Part shown: positions 42,482 to 51,673 of the stretch, piece by piece
Position numbering within the stretch: position 1 is the stretch's first letter
How the letters are laid out: each line of letters opens with the position of its first letter
Assembly (NCBI GenBank): GCA_017447445.1
Contig: JAFSNK010000027.1
Span: 56,947-120,946, forward strand
Direction of reading: 5' to 3'
DNA length: 64,000 nucleotides
Source: Clostridia bacterium
Lineage (GTDB): Bacteria > Bacillota > Clostridia > Oscillospirales > CAG-382
Notes under the pieces: generated by a model
Seen by the model: only the letters and a program-made list of their open reading frames with translations
Database searches by the model: none
What the model was told of the DNA's origin: nothing
Made by a program: the position numbers and the translations under genes

Positions 42482-43657
42482 TCACAGTCTCTTTTTGATC
42501 TCGTCGACCTTGTCGGTGATCTCCCATTTCACGCCGAGCTCCTCGCGGCCGAAATGTCCGTAGGCGGCGAGCGCCTTGTAGATCGGCTTGCGGAGGTCCA
42601 GCTTTTCGATTATGGCGGCGGGACGGAGGTCGAACACCTCGTTCACTATCTGCGCCAGTCTTTCGTCGCTCACAACGCCGGTGCCGTTGGTGTTCACCAG
42701 TACCGAAAGCGGGCGGGCGACGCCTATCGCATAGGCGATCTGCACTTCGCATCTGTCCGCCGCGCCGGAAGCGACTATGTTCTTCGCAACGTAGCGCGCC
42801 ATATAAGCCGCCGACCTGTCGACTTTGGTCGGGTCCTTGCCGGAGAACGCGCCGCCCCCGTGGGAGGCGTAGCCGCCGTAGGTGTCGACGATTATCTTGC
42901 GCCCGGTAAGGCCGCTGTCGCCGTGCGGGCCGCCCACAACGAACCGCCCGGTCGGGTTTACGAATATCTTGGTGTTTTCGTCCATGAACTCCTTCGGGAC
43001 GGTGGGGATTATAACTTCGCGTATAATATCATCGCGGATCTTATCCAGGCTGACGTCCGCGGCGTGCTGCGAGGAAACGACTACCGCGTCCACGCGCACG
43101 GGCTTGCCGTCGTCGTATTCCACGGTAACCTGCGTTTTGCCGTCGGCGCGCAGATAGGGCAGGGTGCCGTTCTTGCGCACTTCGGTAAGCTTTTTCGCCA
43201 TGTGCTGCGCCAGTGAAATAGGCAACGGCATAAGCTCCTTGGTTTCGTTGCAGGCAAATCCGAACACCATTCCCTGGTCGCCGGCGCCGGTATCGTATTT
43301 GTCGGTCATTTCGCCCTCTTTCGCCTCCAGCGCCTTGTTGACGCCCATGGCGATATCCGGGGACTGTTCGTGTATTGCGGTAATAACGCCGCAGGTGTTC
43401 GCGTCGAAGCATTTTTCGCTGGAATCATATCCGATCTCGCGCACGGTGTCGCGCACGATGCCCTGAATGTCGGCGTAAGTGGTGGTGGTTATCTCGCCCA
43501 TAACAAGAATTAGCCCTGTGGTGCAGGCGGTTTCGCAGGCGACGCGCGCCTGCGGATCTTTTGCGATTATCGCGTCAAGCACGGCGTCGGATATCTGGTC
43601 GCATATCTTGTCGGGGTGCCCTTCGGTAACCGATTCGCTGGTAAAGAATTTTCTCAT
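42482..43657 (-). CDS. metK: S-adenosylmethionine synthetase
   Basis: The start at 43657 ([17 protein letters not shown]) is 9 bases after AAAGGAG; an ATG two codons earlier (43663) is too close. 391 residues. Makes SAM from methionine and ATP. Motifs seen: [33 protein letters not shown]. Preceded by a SAM-I riboswitch and terminator, so SAM represses its transcription. Confidence 0.96.
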   Translation of the reverse strand: MRKFFTSESVTEGHPDKICDQISDAVLDAIIAKDPQARVACETACTTGLILVMGEITTTTYADIQGIVRDTVREIGYDSSEKCFDANTCGVITAIHEQSPDIAMGVNKALEAKEGEMTDKYDTGAGDQGMVFGFACNETKELMPLPISLAQHMAKKLTEVRKNGTLPYLRADGKTQVTVEYDDGKPVRVDAVVVSSQHAADVSLDKIRDDIIREVIIPTVPKEFMDENTKIFVNPTGRFVVGGPHGDSGLTGRKIIVDTYGGYASHGGGAFSGKDPTKVDRSAAYMARYVAKNIVASGAADRCEVQIAYAIGVARPLSVLVNTNGTGVVSDERLAQIVNEVFDLRPAAIIEKLDLRKPIYKALAAYGHFGREELGVKWEITDKVDEIKKRL

Positions 43658-43698
43658 GTTCATTTGCTCCTTTTATGTGGTATTTTTAATAATCCGTT

Positions 43699-43735
43699 AA
43701 AAAAACGCCCTTTTGCGGATGTATGCAAAAGGACG
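43699..43735 (-). terminator. SAM-riboswitch terminator
   Basis: Stem 43725-43735/43706-43716 (one wobble) then a T-run on the minus strand, between aptamer and metK. Confidence 0.8.
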
Positions 43736-43760
43736 CAAACTGCGTGTTCGATTGAATACA

Positions 43761-43858
43761 TCTCATCTTCGATAATAATTATCACTGACTTGACACCTTG
43801 CATAAAACGCAGGTTGTCGTGGTTTCATCGGGCAGTTCCCTCCGCCACTCTTGATAAG
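43761..43858 (-). promoter_or_regulatory. SAM-I (S-box) riboswitch
   Basis: The minus strand reads CTTATCAAGAGTGGCGGAGG at the 5' end. The core continues with GATGAAACCACGACAACC, AAGGTGTCAAGTC and closes with GAAGATGAGA, the conserved S-box layout. It lies between a promoter and an intrinsic terminator ahead of metK; binding of SAM should favour termination. Confidence 0.95.
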
Positions 43859-43866
43859 ACGCTATT

Positions 43867-43895
43867 ATAATATCACTAAAACCCTTGTTTGTCAA
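43867..43895 (-). promoter_or_regulatory. Promoter of metK leader
   Basis: Minus strand TTGACA (43895-43890), 17-base spacer, TATTAT (43872-43867). Confidence 0.7.
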
Positions 43896-43944
43896 TAACA
43901 AAAACGCCGATTTGCCGCGAAAGCTTCAAAAACCGCAAACAAAC

Positions 43945-43973
43945 TTGATATTCAGGCGGACGTGTGGTATAAT
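43945..43973 (+). promoter_or_regulatory. Promoter of the SDR gene
   Basis: TTGATA (43945-43950), 17-base spacer, TATAAT (43968-43973). Confidence 0.7.
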
Positions 43974-44004
43974 CGGCTTATAAACGGGAAAGGGGAGTGC
44001 GGAT

Positions 44005-44790
44005 ATGCGCGTTATAGTTACCGGCGCCTGCGGAGGAATGGGCAGTGCGATCTGCAAAACGTTTTGCGGGCAGGGACACGAAGTCATCGGGCTGGACTTG
44101 CAGATCCCGGAGGACGCTGCGGGGATAAGATATATCCGCGCCGACGTTACGGACGAAGAATCGCTTGCCGCGGCGCTGGCATCTGCGGGCAAAGACGGCG
44201 GTATAGACTGCGTCATACACGCCGCCGGGATCTATTCGCTCGGCTCGCTTGTAGAAATGAGCGAAGATGAGTTCCTGCGCATATTCAACGTGAACCTCTT
44301 CGGCGTCGCCCGGGTCAACCGGCTCGCCGTTCCGTATCTTGCGCCGAACGCGCGTATAATTATTATTTCAAGTGAGCTTGCGCCTCTGGATCCGCTGCCG
44401 TTCACCGGCGTTTACGCCGTGACCAAAGCCGCGCTGGAAAAATACGCATATTCGCTCAGGATGGAGCTCCAGCTTCTCGGCTGCAGGGTAACGGTTATAC
44501 GCCCCGGCGCGGTGAAGACAGGGATGCTGCCGGATTCCGCAAAGGCGCTGGACCGGTTCTGTGCGGAAACAAAGCTTTACAAAGTGAACTCAAAACGCTT
44601 CCGCGCGATCGTGGAAAAGGTCGAAGCGCGCAGCGTATCGGCGGACCGCGTTGCAAAAAAGGCCGCCCGGGCGGCTTCGGCAAAACGTCCGCTGCCGGTA
44701 TACAAGCTCAACCGCAATCCGCTTTTGCTCGTTTTTAACGCGCTTCCTCGCCGTTTGCAGCTGTTTGCAATAAGGAAACTGCTTTCCTGA
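44005..44790 (+). CDS. Short-chain dehydrogenase/reductase
   Basis: 261 residues. Nucleotide-binding T-G-A-C-G-G-M-G-S at residues ~6-14, A-D-V-T (dinucleotide choice region), H-A-A-G-I, then I-I-I-S-S-E and the catalytic pair in Y-A-V-T-K. The C-terminal ~60 residues are basic and resemble SDRs acting on lipids or steroids at the membrane, so the substrate is unassigned. Weak GGAG precedes ATG. Monocistronic. Confidence 0.9.
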   Translation: MRVIVTGACGGMGSAICKTFCGQGHEVIGLDLQIPEDAAGIRYIRADVTDEESLAAALASAGKDGGIDCVIHAAGIYSLGSLVEMSEDEFLRIFNVNLFGVARVNRLAVPYLAPNARIIIISSELAPLDPLPFTGVYAVTKAALEKYAYSLRMELQLLGCRVTVIRPGAVKTGMLPDSAKALDRFCAETKLYKVNSKRFRAIVEKVEARSVSADRVAKKAARAASAKRPLPVYKLNRNPLLLVFNALPRRLQLFAIRKLLS

Positions 44791-44824
44791 AACGATAATT
44801 TTTGAATTTTAAGAAAATTTACTA

Positions 44825-44853
44825 TTGACAAATCAAAAAAGTGCTGATATAAT
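44825..44853 (+). promoter_or_regulatory. Consensus promoter of the tRNA pair
   Basis: TTGACA (44825-44830), 17-base spacer, TATAAT (44848-44853): exact consensus, ~30 bases before the first tRNA. Confidence 0.85.
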
Positions 44854-44881
44854 AAACAAGCTGTCATCACGGCGGCACTAT

Positions 44882-44958
44882 GGCGGAATAGCTCAGTTGG
44901 CTAGAGCAATCGGTTCATACCCGATAGGTCGTGGGTTCAAGTCCAACTTCCGCTACCA
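44882..44958 (+). tRNA. tRNA-Met (anticodon CAU)
   Basis: 77-base cloverleaf with encoded CCA. Acceptor GGCGGAA/TTCCGCT, D-arm GCTCAGTTGGCTAGAGC, anticodon stem ATCGG/CCGAT with loop TTCATAC, T-arm GTGGGTTCAAGTCCAAC. The paired first base (G1-C72) and D-arm indicate an elongator Met tRNA or one whose C34 is modified for Ile; it is not a typical initiator. Confidence 0.93.
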
Positions 44959-44997
44959 AAAGGGTAACGGAGGAGCTTTTCTTCCGTAACCCCATAA

Positions 44998-45072
44998 GGC
45001 CCGTTGGTCAAGCGGCTAAGACACCGCCCTTTCACGGCGGTAACAGGAGTTCGATTCTCCTACGGGTCACCA
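44998..45072 (+). tRNA. tRNA-Glu (anticodon UUC)
   Basis: 75-base cloverleaf with encoded CCA. Acceptor GGCCCGT/ACGGGTC, anticodon stem CCGCC/GGCGG with loop CTTTCAC, T-arm AGGAGTTCGATTCTCCT. 39 bases after tRNA-Met, same transcript. Confidence 0.95.
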
Positions 45073-45288
45073 TGAAAGAGTCCTCTTTTGTCTACCAAAA
45101 GAGGACTCTTTCAATGATATCCGTTCCTTATCGGAACGGATGATATACCTTCGGTATGATATCACACTTCGTGCGATGATATACGCCTACGGGCGTATAA
45201 GGAACGGATATTATATCATATTTGCGTCAGCAAATATATCATGCCGTGCGTCAGCGCGGTATATCATACGGCGCAGCCGTATATCATT
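45073..45288. repeat. Tandem array of small hairpins separated by GATAT/ATATC
   Basis: An 18-bp perfect inverted repeat (45073-45090/45096-45113), then hairpins at 45119-45141, 45145-45157, 45161-45177, 45181-45198, 45218-45237, 45241-45262 and 45266-45282. Most stems are 5-9 bp with loops of TTC, GTCA, TACG or GCA, and the stems are spaced by GATAT/ATATC(A). A 15-bp inverted repeat (45117-45131/45197-45211) encloses three of them, giving a competing larger fold. No gene is seen in the 45073-45377 gap. Confidence 0.75.
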
Positions 45289-45300
45289 ATTTTTTTACTA

Positions 45301-45329
45301 TTGAAAAACTCACATTTTTCGAGTATAAT
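45301..45329 (+). promoter_or_regulatory. Promoter of the lipoprotein gene
   Basis: TTGAAA (45301-45306), 17-base spacer, TATAAT (45324-45329), directly after the hairpin array. Confidence 0.7.
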
Positions 45330-45377
45330 GAAAAAGAAATGAGATCGACAAACCGGGATTTGCGGAGGAGTTTGTTT

Positions 45378-46274
45378 ATGAAAGCCAAGATCGGAATACT
45401 TGTAATCACTCTACTGATTTTTATTTTATCTGCAGCGGCTTGCTCCATCCCCGATAAGTATCCGGGACAAATCGGCTCACAGTATTGGGTCTCCGACGAC
45501 GTGCAAATGTTCTTTGGTTTTCCGGCAGAAAGCGGCGCGGGGAAAGCAGTAGGGGTAATAATTATTGATAATGCATATTGCCGCGATCTCCTTTTGGAAT
45601 GGAGCGGAAAAGACGGAGTAGTAAACGTCAAAGATTGTTCGTACAATCTGCTGTTTGTCGCCGATACAGTGACAAATGAAAAAGAACAAAACTGCACCTT
45701 TACAATCAAGTCTGATCGCAGCGGTTGGAAATTGCCGGAAACTATTATATTCAAGCTGACGCCTAAGATCCCGTACAAGTTAATAAACCGCGATCCCGTT
45801 CCGGAGCAAACCACGCTTGATTTTTGGATATTACAAGAAGTCGATTCGCAAGACTGGTCGGGCTATACCGAAATACCCGGATGGATGGGCGCGCGTGAGT
45901 ATTACGGTAAGTTATACAGACCTTCGATTGATGAGAACGGCGATATAATTTACCCGGAAGAGTGTGTGAAATATCTGATATCTGCATGGCCGGATTACGC
46001 AGACGGGGGACAATACGTAACAAGAATTACTATTACCGATCCCAACGTTCAGTTTTTCGGTCTCACCGTTGAATCGACGAGAGAACAGTTCGACGAAGTC
46101 CTGACAAAAAACGGACTGAAGCATGAAACCAGAGTTGACGAACTGGATCAAGCGGCTGAGTATAAAGAGTCATGGAGCAATATGAGTTATTCCATTACAT
46201 TAACAAAGCGAAATGGTAAATGCCTTGTAGTAATTGATGCCCCTGTTTCTAACAGGGATAACATCGTATTCTGA
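45378..46274 (+). CDS. Lipoprotein, unknown function
   Basis: The start at 45378 is used because CGGAGGAG lies ahead and the earlier frame runs through the promoter. 298 residues. Signal MKAKIGILVITLLIFILSAAAC ends in a lipobox, so Cys22 should be lipid-modified. The mature part has a beta-sandwich-like start and a C-terminal part (~230-298) with alternating strands. No enzyme motif found. It has an AT-richer composition than its neighbours, possibly a recent arrival. Confidence 0.75.
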   Translation: MKAKIGILVITLLIFILSAAACSIPDKYPGQIGSQYWVSDDVQMFFGFPAESGAGKAVGVIIIDNAYCRDLLLEWSGKDGVVNVKDCSYNLLFVADTVTNEKEQNCTFTIKSDRSGWKLPETIIFKLTPKIPYKLINRDPVPEQTTLDFWILQEVDSQDWSGYTEIPGWMGAREYYGKLYRPSIDENGDIIYPEECVKYLISAWPDYADGGQYVTRITITDPNVQFFGLTVESTREQFDEVLTKNGLKHETRVDELDQAAEYKESWSNMSYSITLTKRNGKCLVVIDAPVSNRDNIVF

Positions 46275-46360
46275 CCGACAAATTCCCGTTTGTAGAGTTG
46301 TACGCGTGTATCATTTTAGTGTTCTTTCTGGGGAATAGTATCATTTACACGCTCTTATAC

Positions 46361-46390
46361 AAAAAAGCACGCGTTTTCGCGTGCTTTTTT
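46361..46390. terminator. Intrinsic terminator (bidirectional)
   Basis: 13-bp stem 46361-46373/46378-46390 with A- and T-runs, between convergent genes. Confidence 0.85.
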
Positions 46391-46411
46391 CATGTCCGGA
46401 TTTCGGAATAT

Positions 46412-48133
46412 TTATTCTTCGGTCTTCGCTTTTCTTGCGTTTATCTCTTTTATTGCCTCCGGATCGAACTTGAACTTTCTGTCGTAAGTCATAAGTCCGT
46501 TCTGTTCCTGCTCCACGTCGTAAAGCTGGGTATAGCAGAAGGCGCAGACGGCGGGGTTGTCGAGCAGTGCGTTGGTCAGCCCTTTATACCGCGCAAGGAA
46601 TCCGTTCTCGTCTTTCACGGGTTCGCCGTATCCCCAGCCGTTTTCGCTTTTGCTCCATTTTATGCCGCCGTATTCGCTTACGAACAGCGGACCGCCGGGG
46701 AATTTCTGCCTCCCGGGCGATTCGCGCTCGATCTGGTCCAGCACTATCCCTTCGCCCGCGCGGGCGTAATACGATGCGAACTTTTCCGGATCCTGTTCGT
46801 AATCGTGCACGTCGAAAATATCGCATATCTCGTGGTAGTTGCCGCTTGCGTCGATCACCGGACGTTCGCCGTCCAGCTCCTTCGTGGCGTAATAGACCGC
46901 TTTCAGCACGTTCCCGCTGCGGCGTTTCCCGTCCGCGCGGTCCCACGTTTCGTTAAACGGACACCAGCCGACGACGCAGGGATGCGAAACGTCGCGCCTC
47001 ACCGATTCCAGCCATTCGGGAATGAAGGCTCCGGCGGAGGAATCCTCCGTAATATCGAACCCCCAGTTCGGGTATTCGCCCCATACCATATAGCCGAGCC
47101 TGTCCGCCCAGTATAAAAAGCGCGGCTCGAATACCTTCTGGTGAAGGCGCGCGCCGTTGAACCCCAGCGCAAGCGAGTTTTCCACGTCGGCCTTAAGCGC
47201 TTCGTCGCACGGTGCGGTGTATATCCCGTCGGGGTAATAACCCTGGTCGAGCACGTATCTGCCGAAGAGGTTTTTGCCGTTTACCGTCATCCCTTTGCCG
47301 TTCAGCCCTATTTCGCGCAGACCGAAGTATCCGCGCACTTCGTCTCCCGCAAAAACGGCGGTAAAGCCGTAAAGCCGCCCGGCGCCGGGTTCCCAAAGGT
47401 GCTTTTGTAAAAGCGCGATCGTGATCTCCGCTTCTCCGTTCCGCACGGCGGCGGCCCCTTCGCCGGCGGGAGTTCCTTCGTAGTCGGCTTTCACACTTAT
47501 CACGTCGCCGTCGTCAGCGCCGCAAAGCCGGAAAACGAGCTTCACTCCCGGCATGTGGATATCCGGGTACGCGCGGTAATCCGCAATATGTTTTTCACCG
47601 ACCGGCTCCAGCCACACGGTTTGCCATATGCCGGTAACGCGCGTGTAAAAACAGCCGTACGATTCCGGTCTGGAGCTTTGTTTGCCGCTCGGCTGTAGCG
47701 GGGAAAGCGTGTCGTCGTCCACCCGCACGAACAGCGTGTTTTCGCCGTCTTTACTGACGAGACCGGTTATATCGAAGCAGAACGGAGTGTATCCTCCGCG
47801 GTGCGATCCCGCGAATGCGCCGTTTACGTATACGTACGCCGTGTAATCCGCCGCGCCGAAGTGCAGAAGCATGCGCCTGCCGCAAAAGCTTTTCGGCAGC
47901 CTGAACGCGCGGCGGTAGAACACGCTTTTCATAAACCCCGTTTCGCCCACGCCGGAAAGCGTGCTTTCCGGGCAGAACGGGACGGTTATTTTTTTGTCAA
48001 GCGGCATAAAAGGATCGGTCTTTTCGTTTTCGGCTCCGATTCCGAACTCCCATATTCCGTTAAGGTTCAGCCATTCGCTCCGCACCATATCCGGGCGCGG
48101 ATATTCGTTCCTCGGTATTTCCGTAAAAAGCAC
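46412..48133 (-). CDS. Glycoside hydrolase family 2 enzyme
   Basis: 573 residues from a GTG start (48133), short for GH2. A sugar-binding jelly roll (~1-170, with Y-R-R-A-F-R-L-P and W-Q-T-V-W-L-E-P) and an Ig-like domain (~175-270) precede the catalytic barrel (~275-573). The acid/base is in W-C-P-F-N-E-T-W and the nucleophile probably the Glu of V-S-E-Y-G-G. No signal peptide, so it acts in the cytoplasm on an imported sugar such as a beta-galactoside or beta-glucuronide. Leader is only ~8 bases. Confidence 0.9.
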   Translation of the reverse strand: MLFTEIPRNEYPRPDMVRSEWLNLNGIWEFGIGAENEKTDPFMPLDKKITVPFCPESTLSGVGETGFMKSVFYRRAFRLPKSFCGRRMLLHFGAADYTAYVYVNGAFAGSHRGGYTPFCFDITGLVSKDGENTLFVRVDDDTLSPLQPSGKQSSRPESYGCFYTRVTGIWQTVWLEPVGEKHIADYRAYPDIHMPGVKLVFRLCGADDGDVISVKADYEGTPAGEGAAAVRNGEAEITIALLQKHLWEPGAGRLYGFTAVFAGDEVRGYFGLREIGLNGKGMTVNGKNLFGRYVLDQGYYPDGIYTAPCDEALKADVENSLALGFNGARLHQKVFEPRFLYWADRLGYMVWGEYPNWGFDITEDSSAGAFIPEWLESVRRDVSHPCVVGWCPFNETWDRADGKRRSGNVLKAVYYATKELDGERPVIDASGNYHEICDIFDVHDYEQDPEKFASYYARAGEGIVLDQIERESPGRQKFPGGPLFVSEYGGIKWSKSENGWGYGEPVKDENGFLARYKGLTNALLDNPAVCAFCYTQLYDVEQEQNGLMTYDRKFKFDPEAIKEINARKAKTEE

Positions 48134-48147
48134 CGCCTTTCACGCAC

Positions 48148-48176
48148 AGTATAAACCATTTCACGCGCAAAAGCAA
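48148..48176 (-). promoter_or_regulatory. Promoter of the GH2 gene
   Basis: Minus strand TTGCTT (48176-48171), 17-base spacer, TATACT (48153-48148); the transcript start falls within ~10 bases of the GTG. Confidence 0.55.
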
Positions 48177-48229
48177 GCCCGCGGCGCGTTTTTCACACGG
48201 AGGGGCGCAGAAATAATCGCTCCCGCCTA

Positions 48230-48257
48230 TTGACAAACAGGGGGGGTGATGTATAAT
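48230..48257 (+). promoter_or_regulatory. Promoter
   Basis: TTGACA (48230-48235), 16-base spacer, TATAAT (48252-48257). Confidence 0.7.
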
Positions 48258-48289
48258 AATTACGAACAACACGAAAAGGAGGCGAAGTA

Positions 48290-48832
48290 ATGAACAAAAA
48301 AATAATACTCATCGTTGCGGCGGCGCTTCTCGTTATAGCCGCGGCGGTGTTCGCAGTACTTTACACCTCCGGCGAAAGCGTGCCAGCGCAGTCCGAAGCG
48401 GATAAACCGGAAACGCAGGCGGGATTCGCTAACGATCCCGTTACGGAAGAATGGGAAAGATATCAGGCGGCAATGAGCGGAGATACGGAAGCGGCGGCAC
48501 AGGTCGTCGACAGACTTATAGAAAATATGAACAAGGCGGTCGAAGAAGGCAGGGCGATGCCTTACGAAAACTCGGTGCATATCAACGCGCGCGTAAAACC
48601 GGAGGTCACATACGACGAAGCGGGGAACCCGGTAAGCGTGTACGGTCTGCCGATCACGGACTTTACGATCGCCGACATATCTCTTGAGCATCCCGAAACG
48701 CCGCAAAGTATCACTGTAAAGCTGGCGGATGGCTGCGACCTTCGCGAGGCGCTTCTGAAACTTTATGCCAATGGGGAAATCATAACCGCCGTTCCGGTTT
48801 ACACAAAGATAATCAAGGATTGGTACATATGA
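48290..48832 (+). CDS. Membrane-anchored protein, unknown function
   Basis: 180 residues. One N-terminal hydrophobic helix (5-26) that may be an uncleaved anchor, a short acidic linker, a helical stretch (~48-85) and a beta-rich end (~88-180) with repeated I-T-V/K-L strands. No motif recognised. AAAGGAGGCG precedes ATG. Monocistronic between a promoter and a terminator. Confidence 0.72.
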   Translation: MNKKIILIVAAALLVIAAAVFAVLYTSGESVPAQSEADKPETQAGFANDPVTEEWERYQAAMSGDTEAAAQVVDRLIENMNKAVEEGRAMPYENSVHINARVKPEVTYDEAGNPVSVYGLPITDFTIADISLEHPETPQSITVKLADGCDLREALLKLYANGEIITAVPVYTKIIKDWYI

Positions 48833-48859
48833 TCCGCAACGCTAAAACGAATAACACAA

Positions 48860-48890
48860 AAAACGCCGCGTCTAAAGGCGGCGTTTTGTT
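48860..48890. terminator. Intrinsic terminator (bidirectional)
   Basis: 10-bp stem 48860-48869/48878-48887 with flanking A- and T-runs. Confidence 0.8.
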
Positions 48891-48900
48891 TTGCGAAAAA

Positions 48901-49824
48901 TCACTCTATGGGCGGGATGGTGTTAAGATCGTAAGGCGTGCTCTGGTAAACGAAATAGTTCAGCCAGTTGGCAAAAAGCAGGTTCGCGCCGCTGCGCCAG
49001 GTGCAAAGCGGCGGCCGCGAATCGTCGTCGCCGGGGAAATAGTTCTTCGGCACGTCTATCGGCAGCCCCAGCGCTTTATCGCGCGCGTATTCCAGCGCAA
49101 GCGTATCGACGTTGTATTCCGCGTGGCCGGTTATGAATATCTGCCGTCCGGCGTCGGTCGAAACGGCGTAAACGCCGGCTTCATCGCTTTCGGCAAGTAT
49201 CTTTAACCGCGGTTCGGCGGCTATCGCCGTCCTGTCCACGGTGGTGTGGCGCGAATGCGGGGCAAGGAACTCATCGTCGAACCCGCGGAACAAAATGGAG
49301 TTTTTGTGAGTCACGCGGTGGCGGAACACGCCGAAAAGCTTTTTATTCAGCGGAAGCTTTTTAATGCCGTAGTGGTAATAAAGCCCCGCCTGCGCGCCCC
49401 AGCAGATGTGCAGGGTGCTGTAAACGTGCGATTTGCTCCATTCCATAATTTCGCAAAGCTCTTCCCAGTAGTCCACTTCCTCGAACTCCATCGTCTCCAC
49501 CGGAGCTCCGGTTATCACCATTCCGTCGTAATAATTGCCGCGCACCTCGTCGAAGGATTTGTAAAACGCTATCATATGCTCCTTCGCGGTGTGCTTCGGG
49601 GCGCGGCTAACGGCAAGCAGCTCCATCTCTATCTGCAGAGGGGTGTTGCCCAGCAGCCGCGCGAACTGCGTTTCGGTAACTATTTTCGTGGGCATAAGGT
49701 TAAGCACCAGTATGCGCAGCGGACGAATGTCCTGCGTCTGCGCGCGCTCGGCGTCGATAACGAAAATATTTTCCTCGTGCAGCGTTTTCGCCGCCGGGAG
49801 GTCTTTCGGGATCTTTATAGGCAT
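48901..49824 (-). CDS. metAA: Homoserine O-acetyltransferase (MetA family)
   Basis: 307 residues. Activates homoserine for methionine synthesis. Catalytic Cys141 in L-H-I-C-W-G-A-Q, with the His/Glu pair in T-G-H-A-E-Y. At the acyl-specificity position (111 in E. coli MetA, Gly for succinyl-CoA) this protein has Glu110 (G-A-P-V-E-T-M), the acetyl-CoA signature reported for Bacillus MetA. Last gene of a minus-strand operon after the Nfn pair and a membrane protein. Confidence 0.92.
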   Translation of the reverse strand: MPIKIPKDLPAAKTLHEENIFVIDAERAQTQDIRPLRILVLNLMPTKIVTETQFARLLGNTPLQIEMELLAVSRAPKHTAKEHMIAFYKSFDEVRGNYYDGMVITGAPVETMEFEEVDYWEELCEIMEWSKSHVYSTLHICWGAQAGLYYHYGIKKLPLNKKLFGVFRHRVTHKNSILFRGFDDEFLAPHSRHTTVDRTAIAAEPRLKILAESDEAGVYAVSTDAGRQIFITGHAEYNVDTLALEYARDKALGLPIDVPKNYFPGDDDSRPPLCTWRSGANLLFANWLNYFVYQSTPYDLNTIPPIE

Positions 49825-49830
49825 TTTAAA

Positions 49831-50268
49831 CTACTCCACTTGATACAGCAATCCGGCAAGCAGCGCCGCGCCGGACAGCAATAAACTCAAAAATGCAAAA
49901 AGTATATACTTGTATTTGGTTATGCTCCCTTGCTCGTCGATATAAGCCGCGCGCGGAAAGCACGTCAGATACACCACGCTGACCATTTTAGAAGCTCCTT
50001 GCGCGGTTTCGCCTCCGACTTCTTTCAAATAATAATCTTTTCCGTCGACAATATAGCGGTATTTCGCCTGTGATTGGGTTTTTATGTATTTCGCGCTGCG
50101 ATATCGCAGTCTGGAATAACGGTTTCCGCAGTCGGTTGCCGAGAATAGCCTGCCCGCCGTGCGCTTTGCGCGCCTTTTTTTCATCAGCATGACAAAAAGC
50201 AATACCCACAGCGCCGCCGCGCAGAACAAAACCGCAGCGCCGGACAATAAAACTGTCTTTACCGTCAT
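49831..50268 (-). CDS. DUF3592-like membrane protein
   Basis: 145 residues. A helix at ~7-29, a ~75-residue soluble beta-strand region (AKYRYIVDGKDYYLKEVGG...VYLTCFPRAAYID) and a second helix at ~118-142: the DUF3592 layout. Its start overlaps the stop of the glutamate-synthase-like gene, and metAA begins 6 bases past its stop, so it is embedded in the operon. Function unknown. Confidence 0.75.
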   Translation of the reverse strand: MTVKTVLLSGAAVLFCAAALWVLLFVMLMKKRRAKRTAGRLFSATDCGNRYSRLRYRSAKYIKTQSQAKYRYIVDGKDYYLKEVGGETAQGASKMVSVVYLTCFPRAAYIDEQGSITKYKYILFAFLSLLLSGAALLAGLLYQVE

Positions 50269-51671
50269 TTACTCAAATATTCGTCGATGGCCTTTGCCGC
50301 GACCTTGCCCGCGCCCATGGCGGAAATAACAGTCGCCGCGCCGGTAACCGCGTCGCCCCCGGCGTAAACGCCCGTGCGGGAGGTAAGCCCTTCCTCGTTT
50401 ATAATAATACCGCCGCGCGGATTGACTTCCAGCCCCCGCGTGGTGTTTTTTATAAGCGGGTTCGGGCTTGTACCGATCGCGATTATCACCGTGTCCACGT
50501 CGATAACGTATTCGCTGCCATCTATCGGCACCGGGCGGCGGCGTCCGCGCTCGTCCGGCTCGCCGAGGCGCATTTTAATACACCTCATCCCGGTAACGAA
50601 CCCGTTTTTCGGATCGCGTTTGTCGTCCGGGTTGTCGTAGCCCAGTATTTCCACCGGGTTCTGCAGCAGGCGGAACTCTATCCCTTCCTCCTGCGCGTGC
50701 TCTACTTCCTCTTTGCGTGCCGGAAGCTCGTCCATCGACCTGCGATAAACTATATATACCTTTTCCGCGCCGAGGCGAAGCGCCGTGCGGGCCGCGTCCA
50801 TAGCCACGTTGCCGCCGCCCACGACCGCAACTTTGCCGCCCTTCATTATAGGCGTTTCGGGGTCTTGCAGATAGGACTTCATAAGGTTGCTGCGGGTTAA
50901 AAACTCGTTCGCGGAATAAACGCCTTTAAAGCTTTCGCCGGGGATGCCCATAAAGTTCGGCAGTCCGGCGCCGGAGCCGATGAACACCGCCTCGAAGCCC
51001 ATATCGAACAGCTCGTCGACGGTAAGCGTTTTGCCTATAACGACGTTCGTCTGTATATCCACGCCGAGCTCTTTAAGCGTTTCCACCTCTTTGGCGACTA
51101 TCGCCTTGGGCAGACGGAATTCCGGTATGCCGTAGACCAGCACGCCGCCCGCGGTGTGCAGGGCTTCGAAAACCGTCACGGCGTACCCCTTCTTCGCCAG
51201 GTCGCCCGCGCAGGTAAGCCCGCTGGGGCCGGAGCCGACCACCGCCACGCGGTGCCCGTTTGCCTGCGGCTTCTTCGGCGCAGAAGCGGCGTTTTCGTTG
51301 TGCCGGTCGGCGGCAAAACGTTCCAGCCGCCCTATACCCACCGGCTCGAATTTTATCCCGAGCGTGCATTTGCTTTCGCACTGAGTCTCCTGCGGGCAGA
51401 CGCGCCCGCAGACGGCGGGCAGGGAAGAGGACCGCGTGATCACTTCATAGGCGCCCTCGAAGTCGCCCTCTTTCATTTTAGCGATAAAATCGGGTATCTC
51501 TATGTTCACGGGACAGCCGCCCACGCAAGGGCGGTTTTTGCAGTTAAGACAGCGCTTCGCTTCCTCGATCGCGACTTCGGCGGTATAGCCCAGCGCGACT
51601 TCTTTGAAGTTATGCGCGCGCTCGCCCGGCGCCTGCGCCGGCATTTCGTGTTTTTTGGGATCTATCGCCAT
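50265..51671 (-). CDS. NfnB/GltD-type NADPH-dependent oxidoreductase
   Basis: 468 residues. N-terminal [4Fe-4S] pattern C-L-N-C-K-N-R-P-C-V-G-G-C-P and C-G-R-V-C-P-Q-E-T-Q-C-E-S-K-C, then FAD loop G-S-G-P-S-G-L-T-C-A-G and NADPH loop G-G-G-N-V-A-M-D-A-A-R. This family includes the small subunit of glutamate synthase and NfnB. The adjacent ferredoxin reductase-like gene (3 bases away) points to Nfn: electron bifurcation between NADH, ferredoxin and NADPH. Confidence 0.92.
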   Translation of the reverse strand: MAIDPKKHEMPAQAPGERAHNFKEVALGYTAEVAIEEAKRCLNCKNRPCVGGCPVNIEIPDFIAKMKEGDFEGAYEVITRSSSLPAVCGRVCPQETQCESKCTLGIKFEPVGIGRLERFAADRHNENAASAPKKPQANGHRVAVVGSGPSGLTCAGDLAKKGYAVTVFEALHTAGGVLVYGIPEFRLPKAIVAKEVETLKELGVDIQTNVVIGKTLTVDELFDMGFEAVFIGSGAGLPNFMGIPGESFKGVYSANEFLTRSNLMKSYLQDPETPIMKGGKVAVVGGGNVAMDAARTALRLGAEKVYIVYRRSMDELPARKEEVEHAQEEGIEFRLLQNPVEILGYDNPDDKRDPKNGFVTGMRCIKMRLGEPDERGRRRPVPIDGSEYVIDVDTVIIAIGTSPNPLIKNTTRGLEVNPRGGIIINEEGLTSRTGVYAGGDAVTGAATVISAMGAGKVAAKAIDEYLSK

Positions 51672-51673
51672 TT

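Noticed and set aside
45073..45113. 18-bp hairpin as tRNA-operon terminator
   Set aside because: No T-run follows on the plus strand; treated as the first unit of the hairpin array.
45073..45288. CRISPR array
   Set aside because: No constant repeat or spacers of fixed length; the units are variable palindromes. No CRISPR array was seen anywhere in the window.
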